Source of the DNA: CBEULR01 sp965544035
GTDB taxonomy: Bacteria > Bacillota > Desulfotomaculia > Desulfotomaculales > Desulforudaceae
Length of the DNA: 28,517 nucleotides
Assembly (NCBI GenBank): GCA_965544035.1
Contig: CBEULR010000022.1
Span: forward strand, 1 to 28,517
Reading direction: 5' to 3'
Numbering within the stretch: the first letter of the stretch is position 1; each line of letters opens with the position of its first letter. The notes under the pieces were generated by a model that had not been told where the DNA came from, made no database searches, and worked only from the letters and a program-made list of their open reading frames with translations. The position numbers were made by a program, and so were the translations under genes. Positions 23,735 to 28,517 of the stretch are shown here, in pieces.

Positions 23735-23756
23735 AGTGGCCTCTCGCGAGGCCACT
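23735..23756. terminator. Hairpin between convergent genes, probably a two-way terminator
   Basis: AGTGGCCTC (23735-23743) pairs perfectly with GAGGCCACT (23748-23756) around TCGC. On the minus strand it is followed by TTTCTTATATTT, on the plus strand by no T-run. It starts four bases after the paaK stop and 40 bases past the end of the selenoprotein gene. Confidence 0.6.
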
Positions 23757-23796
23757 CGTCATCTAAACCAGTTTCTCTACTATGCACCCACTATTC

Positions 23797-24180
23797 TTAT
23801 GCCTTACGGCCGCCGGATTCACCCCGGGACACAAACTCCGCATATTTGGTCTCGTGAAAACCGAGCAGCACCCGCTGCCCGTCCGAGAGCATCGGCCGGA
23901 TCATCACCCGGGGATTATCGACCATCATACGCAACAGATCCTCCTGGCTCAAATCGCTGAGGGTAACCCCCAGCTTCTTAAACACCTGACTGCGGGTGTT
24001 GACCAGTGCCTCGGGCCTCACCCCGGCCAGCCGGGCTATGCCTACGATCTGGTCCCCCGAAAGGGGCGTCTTGAGCAGGTCATGGTAAGCAAACTCCACC
24101 GCTTGCTGCGAAAGCCACGCCTTGGCCTTGCGACACGTGCTTCACCCGGGAAAACAATAAAAGGTCAACGAACCGGACAT
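23797..24180 (-). CDS. ArsC/Spx-like thioredoxin-fold protein with predicted selenocysteine (UxxC)
   Basis: Read from the ATG at 24178-24180 (AGGAGG seven bases upstream) the frame gives MSGSLTFYCFPG, TGA (24142-24144), STCRKAKAWLSQQAVEFAYH and continues without interruption to 23797. That is 127 residues with TGA as residue 13. ArsC/Spx-family proteins have C-x-x-C in this very place (P-x-C-S-T-C-R-K-A), so the TGA stands for the first active-site cysteine and C16 is the second. The rest (HDLLKTPLSGDQIV, a VNTRSQVFKKLG stretch, DNPRVMIRPML) matches the ArsC/Spx core. Selenocysteine is the simplest reading. A thiol-disulfide or reductase role is likely and the substrate is unknown. An ordinary gene call would start at the GTG at 24097-24099 and lose the active site. 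Confidence 0.82.
24113..24141 (-). promoter_or_regulatory. Candidate bacterial SECIS element just after the TGA
   Basis: Immediately after the TGA on the minus strand AGCACG can pair with CGTGGCT (one bulged G), enclosing 16 bases in which GG falls 18-19 bases from the T of the TGA. Bacterial SECIS hairpins lie within about 40 bases of the UGA and carry a G-containing apical loop at about this distance. The inner part of the stem is not well defined by eye. Confidence 0.45.
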
Positions 24181-24240
24181 CACCATTCCTCCTCTTACGG
24201 ATTGTTCTGAACTCACCCGTTTCCACTTTAGTGTTCCGCC

Positions 24241-24531
24241 CTAGAGAGGGCGGGTATTAACATGGCCCCGGGCCATTACGTAAGCTTCTTTGCCTCTCTT
24301 CTTTATCAGCATCCTGGTGCCCAGCTGCCGCCCACAACGCGGGCAAAGCAGTGCCTTGGGCGGCCTGGACAGATCAATCGCGCTGCGCACGATGCGGTCT
24401 ACATACAGCCGCAGCACACCGCCTTTCCCCACCTTTTGGTACACGGCAATATCGGTTTTGCAGTGCGCGCACCGGACCAGCAGTGTGAAACTGCCCGCCA
24501 CTTTCCGGTAGTGCGGATTCTCGTAAATCAA
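24241..24531 (-). CDS. Small zinc-ribbon-like protein of unknown function
   Basis: A 96-residue basic protein. Two Cys pairs, CAHC (residues 21-24) and CPRC (63-66, in LLCPRCGRQLG), are about 40 residues apart and could bind one zinc. The segment between them (GGVLRLYVDRIVRSAIDL) and the basic tail (RMLIKKRGKEAYVMARGH) look nucleic-acid-binding. The start is TTG with GGGGTGAGGG directly upstream. It precedes the selenoprotein gene by 60 bases on the same strand, so they may be co-transcribed. I do not recognise a named family. Confidence 0.7.
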   Translation of the reverse strand: MIYENPHYRKVAGSFTLLVRCAHCKTDIAVYQKVGKGGVLRLYVDRIVRSAIDLSRPPKALLCPRCGRQLGTRMLIKKRGKEAYVMARGHVNTRPL

Positions 24532-24893
24532 GCCCTCACCCCGTCCCCGCGATTATACCACATACCGGCAGCCGGGTTCATTAGGAAACAGTTTTGGGCG
24601 CATAACCCTGACTTGTCACTACGCCCGTTCCCGGGTTTCATGGTAAGATGTTGTTATGGGAAATGTTTCTTGTAATCAGTGCCTAAAAATTTCGGATGAA
24701 ACTATACTTAACCTATAATAATGATTAAATCTGTTCCCCGGTTTTATAGGTAAGATGTTGCTACGGAGTGCTTCTCGTGATCAGCTGGAGTGTAGCCTAG
24801 AAAGCAACCGTCCTATCCAAGGTGCTGGTATTACTGATCCAAACCGCCCGTTGAGGTTAGATTGGCGCACCCGGCAGTAGCTCCTCAGCCGGC
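24532..24893. other. Gene-free stretch with a diverged direct repeat
   Basis: No convincing gene on either strand. It holds the imperfect direct repeat at 24627-24784 and a TATAAT at about 24714 (plus strand) without a good -35 partner. A transcribed RNA is possible, but I recognise no known riboswitch or small RNA family in it. Confidence 0.4.
24627..24784 (+). repeat. Imperfect direct repeat, two copies of 52-53 bases
   Basis: Copy A (24627-24679) and copy B (24733-24784) both begin GTTCCC, share GGTAAGATGTTG in the middle and end in ATCAG, with scattered substitutions elsewhere. The start-to-start distance is 106 bases. Copy B is followed by a TGGAGTGTAGC stretch not seen after copy A. 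Origin and function are unknown. It may be a duplicated intergenic segment or a remnant of a mobile element end. Confidence 0.65.
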
Positions 24894-24945
24894 AAAAAAT
24901 ACCCCGGGGACTTGGGATCGCTCCCTAGCCCACCGGGGTGTTTTT
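24894..24945 (-). terminator. Terminator of the cell-surface protein gene (two-way)
   Basis: ACCCCGG (24901-24907) pairs with CCGGGGT (24933-24939), with an inner GGGA/TCCC stem around TCGC. T6 follows on the minus strand and T5 on the plus strand. It lies about 60 bases past the stop of the 25003-27060 gene. Confidence 0.85.
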
Positions 24946-25002
24946 CACTAGTCAGCCCACGGGGATCATCCCCATGTTGTGCTAACGTTTATACGTACTA
25001 CC

Positions 25003-27060
25003 CTACCGCTTGATAGTGATCTCCTTGGTCGCATCGTTGTAGTCTACATCTGCGCCGAGGGTCTCACTCACAAACCGCAGGGGTACGAAGGTGCGATTAT
25101 TCGCAATAACCGGCGCGCAATCCAGAATCCTCGAGTTGCCATCGACCAGAACCTCAGTCGACCCAATGGTCAGGACGATCTCAGTATCACCATCGCGGAT
25201 CACAACCTGTTGGGCCTCTGGCTGCCAATCCACATCAGCACCCAGCGCCTCACTCACGAACCGTACCGGCACCAGCGTCCGGCCCGTTTCCGGAACGATA
25301 AAGGGCGCCACGTCCAGGATCATTACCCGGCCATTAACCATGATCTGCTTTTCACCAACGGTCAGGTTGATCACGTTCTTCGCTATCGCAGTCTTAATTA
25401 CAGCAAAGGTGCTGAACCTGTCAACCTCGAACTTGATGCCGGTCGGGTTCCCCTTGGCATCAAAGACGATCTCACCTTCAATGACCTTCTTCTCGCCGTC
25501 ACTATGGATGACAAAAACCGCCAGGCTATCCAGGAAGTCCTCTCTCTCCTGCGGATCGGCGGGGAACCTGATGCCGGTCAGCGGGATGGTCACACTGGTC
25601 CGCCCCTTGATGTCCGTGCTGATCTGGGTCGGGGTACCCAGTACCTCCGCACCCTCGGCTCCGGAAACACCACTCATCGCAGAGCGCACTTCACCAGCAT
25701 TCCCCTGTTCAACCTGGATGGACAGATCCAGTCCGGCCTCGGCCAGTGCCTCAACCAGCCCCTTGGGAAGCTCCAGTGAAGCGTTCGGGGTGGTGATAAC
25801 GAGATCCATATCCTTGGCCGCAGCCAGTATCTCGTCCGGCACATTGATGACGGTAACATCGGCGTCGGTCTTATCAACCTTGATCTCTACGGCCTTTTCG
25901 CCGGCCTTCCTCGCCGCTTCAACCTGCTTCACTGCATCGGTCTTAACAGTGATGGTCTGCACCGTCCGGCCCTCATCATCGGTGGTTGTCCTGCTGCTTA
26001 CGCTATCTTTACCAAGCAGCGGGCTGTCCGAGGGAGTGCTGGACGTAGCACCACCACCACCGCCACCACCGCCGCCTGAAGTACTCTTCTTCTCCTTCAC
26101 AGTTATCGTCACCGAGTCGGTGATACCCGCGATCACATTTTCGCTAACGGCATCGATCAGGCTGAAGGTGATGGTGTATTCACCAGCTTCGCCGAAGACC
26201 AGCGTCCAGTCGGTCGTGGCGCTGTACTGGGCAGGCAGGTCAAACCCGCCGGCAGGTCCCCAGTAACCTCCGTTGGTAAAGGTGTGCTCTACGTCGTTGC
26301 TGTCCTTGGCCTTGAAGGTCACGACGCCGGGACCTTGGGCCTCGAACTTGAACCGAACGCCCTCGTAGCCACAGTCGCCCTCGACATCAGTCGCAAAGGT
26401 CACCGGAACAACCACTTTTCGGCCGGCTACGACGTCAGCAGGCACCTGGTAGCTGAACTTGTAAGTAGAAGCAACCGGTTCAGGCTCTTCAGCCAGGGTC
26501 ACGATCGTGGTCTCATAGCTGCCGTCATACATTGAGCCGGACTTGACGCCGTTTACGTCGCAGACCAGGGAGTAGATCTTGAACTGGCTGCCGGTGTGTT
26601 GTGCAGTCAAGGTCCTGATCTGCTTAAGGGCTTCGCCGCCAAAGGTCACGGTCCAGGTATAAGTGCCGTTCTCTGCTACATAATCAGCTTCAAGACCCCA
26701 GCTTTCGGCTTCTGCTTTCCTTTCATTTGCATCTTCCATATCCTCGGTCGCCCAAGGATTGGCTTCATTGGGATAGAGCTTGAACTCGGGCAGGGTCTGT
26801 ACACCATCAGGCAGCTCACCATGCTTGCCCAAATTGTGGTCGATCTCCAAGTAGGCTAAGGCCTTGTTGTGATAAACCTCAAAGGTTATGCTGAATTGTT
26901 CAGCGTTGTATGTAATCTCATCTTCAGGGCCCTCAACTGTTAGTTTTGGGGTACTTGCTCCTTCCTCCGCCCAGGCACCAAGCGGCATAATTGCCATCAG
27001 CATTGCGAAAAGCGCCAGATAGGCGATTACACTTAGTTTCCGTTTAGACTTATAAAACAT
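25003..27060 (-). CDS. Large secreted cell-surface protein with C-terminal copper-amine-oxidase-N-type repeats
   Basis: A 685-residue exported protein. The signal peptide has a basic N-terminus, a hydrophobic core at about 11-27 and a cleavage site after AWA (residue 31). Residues 35-325 look like two Ig-like beta domains (for example TYTWTVTFGGE and EYTITFSLIDA). A Ser/Gly linker with nine consecutive Gly (329-337) follows, then a region (about 350-555) with VEIKVDKTDADVTVINVPDE that I have the impression recurs in clostridial surface proteins. Two copper-amine-oxidase N-terminal-type repeats end the protein (about 565-623 and 626-685), each with a GRTLVPVRFVSEALGADVDW-like core. Such repeats are thought to be structural or wall-binding and are not enzymes. 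The ATG has GGGGAGG six bases upstream. Ligand and partner are unknown. Confidence 0.88.
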   Translation of the reverse strand: MFYKSKRKLSVIAYLALFAMLMAIMPLGAWAEEGASTPKLTVEGPEDEITYNAEQFSITFEVYHNKALAYLEIDHNLGKHGELPDGVQTLPEFKLYPNEANPWATEDMEDANERKAEAESWGLEADYVAENGTYTWTVTFGGEALKQIRTLTAQHTGSQFKIYSLVCDVNGVKSGSMYDGSYETTIVTLAEEPEPVASTYKFSYQVPADVVAGRKVVVPVTFATDVEGDCGYEGVRFKFEAQGPGVVTFKAKDSNDVEHTFTNGGYWGPAGGFDLPAQYSATTDWTLVFGEAGEYTITFSLIDAVSENVIAGITDSVTITVKEKKSTSGGGGGGGGGATSSTPSDSPLLGKDSVSSRTTTDDEGRTVQTITVKTDAVKQVEAARKAGEKAVEIKVDKTDADVTVINVPDEILAAAKDMDLVITTPNASLELPKGLVEALAEAGLDLSIQVEQGNAGEVRSAMSGVSGAEGAEVLGTPTQISTDIKGRTSVTIPLTGIRFPADPQEREDFLDSLAVFVIHSDGEKKVIEGEIVFDAKGNPTGIKFEVDRFSTFAVIKTAIAKNVINLTVGEKQIMVNGRVMILDVAPFIVPETGRTLVPVRFVSEALGADVDWQPEAQQVVIRDGDTEIVLTIGSTEVLVDGNSRILDCAPVIANNRTFVPLRFVSETLGADVDYNDATKEITIKR
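26048..26077 (-). repeat. GGN trinucleotide tract encoding a polyglycine linker
   Basis: The plus strand reads CACCACCACCACCGCCACC and continues as CACC/GCC units. On the coding strand these are nine Gly codons between the Ig-like part and the middle domain of the surface protein. Such tracts can change length by slippage. Confidence 0.8.
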
Positions 27061-27186
27061 AAGAAACCTCCCCTCATTCCATTCCGTGGTAGTCTCAATG
27101 CCCCCGCTTATTTCAAAACCCTGTACACTTGATCCGATCTCGGGTGCATCCCCCCTTTGAAAAGAATTGCTAAACTCCTACAACAA

Positions 27187-27231
27187 TAAAGCCGACCCCC
27201 ATCCGCGTTCTTCGCGGGATGAAAGTCGGCT
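27187..27231 (-). terminator. Hairpin upstream of the surface protein gene
   Basis: AGCCGAC (27190-27196) pairs with GTCGGCT (27225-27231), with an inner ATCCGCG/CGCGGGAT stem around TTCTT. On the minus strand it is followed by TTATTGTTG. It is either the terminator of the truncated minus-strand gene to its right or a leader structure of the surface protein, whose start is 126 bases away. The rest of 27061-27303 holds no gene. Confidence 0.55.
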
Positions 27232-27303
27232 CTCGTCCGGGCTATCTCTCTTGATCTCCCTACGCTAACCGATTAACTTGTGTAGTTGCCGTATGTAGAC
27301 CCT

Positions 27304-27505
27304 TCAACCCTCTGTTACCACCACAAGCAGACGCTCGTCCTTGTCGTGGCGCAAATCCTGCAGAACGGCCTCAACTTTAGTCTCCGGGCCTTCGAATTGT
27401 CTCTTAATCAGTTCACGCTCTTTTTCAAAGAGCTCATGACGGACTCTCTTCAGGGTATGAACCCCCTCGGGCCCCTGGTCAGCCAAGCCGAGTTCAAAGC
27501 GGCCG
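27304..27505 (-). pseudogene. 3' fragment of an unrecognised gene
   Basis: The minus-strand frame ending at TGA/TAA near 27304 reads FELGLADQGPEGVHTLKRVR, HELFEKERELIKRQFEGPET and then VEAVLQDLRHDKDERLLVVV before its stop. The amphipathic, charged composition is that of a real protein C-terminus, but I recognise no family. The frame has no convincing start: a TTG at 27484-27486 lacks a ribosome site, and the readable part extends to about 27505, where the sequence becomes that of the plus-strand oxidoreductase remnant. I take it as a gene that lost its 5' part at that junction. Confidence 0.45.
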
Positions 27506-28370
27506 GACGCTGTCGTACGATGTGCTGATTCTGGCCCCGGGTGCCGATGTTTCCCAGGCCGACACCAAGGAGCTGGCCAAAGCCGGATTTAACTTGTACA
27601 CACCCGAAGGGGCCCTCGCCATACGCGAGGCCATTGAACACTTCCGAGGCGGGGAAGTGGTTTTCCTGGTGGCATCGCTTCCTTACAAGTGTCCGCCTGC
27701 CGTCTACGAGGCGTCCTTCCTGCTGCACGAGTGGTTTGCGAAAAAGGGTCTCCGGTGGGCGGTGAATATATCGGTCCACATCCCGGAGAGCTCTCCTTTG
27801 CCTCCGGCCGGCCCCAGAGTAGGCCGGGCCTTCGAAAAGAAACTGAAGAAAAAAAGCATCAATTTGTTCACAAACCAGCGCTTCCTGAAGGTCGACCGGG
27901 ACAACCGGATGATCCACTTTGCCTCGGGCAGCACCCCCTATGACCTGCTGATCTACGTCCCCCGGCATCAGGCACCCGATCTGGTCGCGGACACCGATCT
28001 CCCCGATGAGAGCGGCTGGGTTCCGGTGGATCCTTACACGCTGGAAACCAACGCGGAGGGTGTGTATGCCATCGGCGACGTTAACCACATCCCTCTGCCG
28101 TCCGGGTTCGAGATGCCCAAAGCCGGGGCCACCGCCCACTTCCAGGCCTTCGTCGTTGCTGATAATATTGAAAAACTGATTAAGGGACAGAAACCGTCCC
28201 GGTTTTTTGGCGGCAAGAGCATGTGTATGGTGGAGGTCGGCACAACCGGTTTTCCATTCTTCGGCGATCTGTACCAGCCGAAACCAAATCTTCTGGTGCT
28301 GCCGGAGAGCCGAATCTGGCTGGCCGGGAAGACGGCGGCCGAGCGCATGTGGCTGCGCGAGCACAGTTGA
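27498..28370 (+). pseudogene. 5'-truncated FAD-dependent sulfide:quinone reductase-like oxidoreductase
   Basis: About 290 residues of a pyridine-nucleotide-disulfide oxidoreductase of the SQR type. It begins inside the family's TLSYDVLILAPGAD strand, continues through VVFLVASLPYKCPPAVYEAS and ends with the FAD-binding block EGVYAIGDVNHIPLP and GFEMPKAGATAHFQAFVVAD. The N-terminal 90-100 residues with the GxGxxG FAD site are absent, and the plus-strand frame upstream has stops at 27378 and 27405 with no family resemblance. The GTG at 27522 has no good ribosome site. Without the FAD dinucleotide fold the product should not work, so I call it a remnant. It otherwise resembles an intact gene with no internal stops. 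Confidence 0.75.
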
Positions 28371-28425
28371 GATGGTCACAGTCCGGCATTAATAACCGAT
28401 GTGAGGGTACACTTTGTTAATACAT

Positions 28426-28461
28426 AAAAACCTCCTGACTCATTACTGAATCAGGAGGTTT
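28426..28461 (-). terminator. Terminator of the rRNA operon
   Basis: AAACCTCCTGA (28428-28438) pairs perfectly with TCAGGAGGTTT (28451-28461), an 11-bp stem. On the minus strand it is followed by further T residues. It starts 11 bases past the 3' end of the 5S rRNA. Confidence 0.88.
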
Positions 28462-28471
28462 ATAAATTATT

Positions 28472-28517
28472 CCGGCAGCGACCTACTCTCCCGGGATGTC
28501 CCAGTACCATCGGCGCT
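28472..28517 (-). rRNA. rrf: 5S ribosomal RNA, 3' end only (cut by window edge)
   Basis: The minus strand reads AGCGCCGATGGTACTGGGAC, then ATCCCGGGAGAGTAGG and TCGCTGCCGG, the characteristic 3' third of bacterial 5S rRNA (GCGCCGATGGTA and GAGAGTAGG). An rRNA operon on the minus strand therefore ends here, with the 23S and 16S genes beyond the window. Confidence 0.95.

Noticed and set aside
24142..24144. The TGA as a plain nonsense mutation making a pseudogene
   Set aside because: It falls exactly on the first active-site cysteine column, the rest of the frame is intact, the ribosome site fits the upstream ATG, and a hairpin follows. It remains the main alternative.
24700..24893. Possible riboswitch or 6S-like RNA downstream of the direct repeat
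   Set aside because: A TATAAT and some complementarity are present, but I found no conserved core of a known class and no good -35.
25091..26266. Long plus-strand open frame rich in Ser and Pro
   Set aside because: It is the antisense shadow of the surface protein, with proline runs from the glycine tract. There is no start signal.
27450..28379. Minus-strand open frame of about 300 codons opposite the SQR-like remnant
   Set aside because: The plus strand shows clear family motifs over the same span. The minus frame has none and is a shadow.
1..28517. CRISPR array, prophage or integrative element
   Set aside because: No regularly spaced repeats, integrase, capsid or conjugation genes are visible. 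The only mobile sequence is the IS21-type end.

Overview
The window reads as part of a low-G+C-phylum (Firmicutes) genome, most likely a Desulfotomaculum/Pelotomaculum-like anaerobic clostridium. This is an inference from strong Shine-Dalgarno sequences, frequent TTG/GTG starts, ferredoxin-linked indolepyruvate oxidoreductase, a cell-surface protein with copper-amine-oxidase-type repeats, a TRAP-type leader, and a probable UGA-encoded selenocysteine.

Positions 1-11.4 kb are accessory in character and almost entirely minus strand. The right end of an IS21-family element (IstB tail plus terminal repeats) is followed by a DsrE-like protein and a lipoprotein of unknown function. Next comes a signalling block, in transcription order: PAS-AraC regulator 2; then a putative operon of a hybrid sensor kinase (SBP_bac_3-HisKA-HATPase-REC-REC-Hpt), a REC-PAS-PAS-degenerate GGDEF-EAL protein and PAS-AraC regulator 1. 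The two AraC regulators are close paralogues, and the similarity runs past their stop codons into similar terminators. A frameshifted lipoprotein/metallophosphoesterase remnant, a pRiA4b ORF-3-like protein, exonuclease III and a truncated conserved gene complete this part.

Positions 11.4-16.7 kb (minus strand) carry an RlmD/RumA-type 23S rRNA methyltransferase with a UbiD-family decarboxylase, two macro-domain paralogues, and tRNA-Asn and tRNA-Ile genes, each with its own near-consensus sigma-A promoter.

Positions 16.74-23.73 kb (plus strand) form one tight operon: TrpP-like ECF S component, EcfA1, EcfA2, EcfT, IorA, IorB and PaaK. It has a good promoter and a leader with a 5' stem-loop, 11 consecutive (G/T)AG triplets spaced like a TRAP binding site, an antiterminator strand embedded in those triplets, and an 8-bp GC-rich hairpin followed by a T-run. 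I read this as tryptophan-responsive attenuation of a whole import plus arylpyruvate/arylacetyl-CoA operon. That logic fits aromatic amino acid acquisition by reductive carboxylation of aryl acids better than catabolism.

Positions 23.8-28.5 kb (mostly minus strand) contain an ArsC/Spx-like protein whose CxxC motif is read as Sec-x-x-Cys through an in-frame TGA, a small zinc-ribbon protein, an intergenic region with a 52-53 bp imperfect direct repeat, a large secreted cell-wall protein, two gene remnants truncated head to head, and the 3' end of a 5S rRNA gene with its terminator.

The two most notable discoveries are the TRAP-type leader controlling the ECF-IOR-PaaK operon and the UxxC selenoprotein that a standard gene call would miss or truncate.
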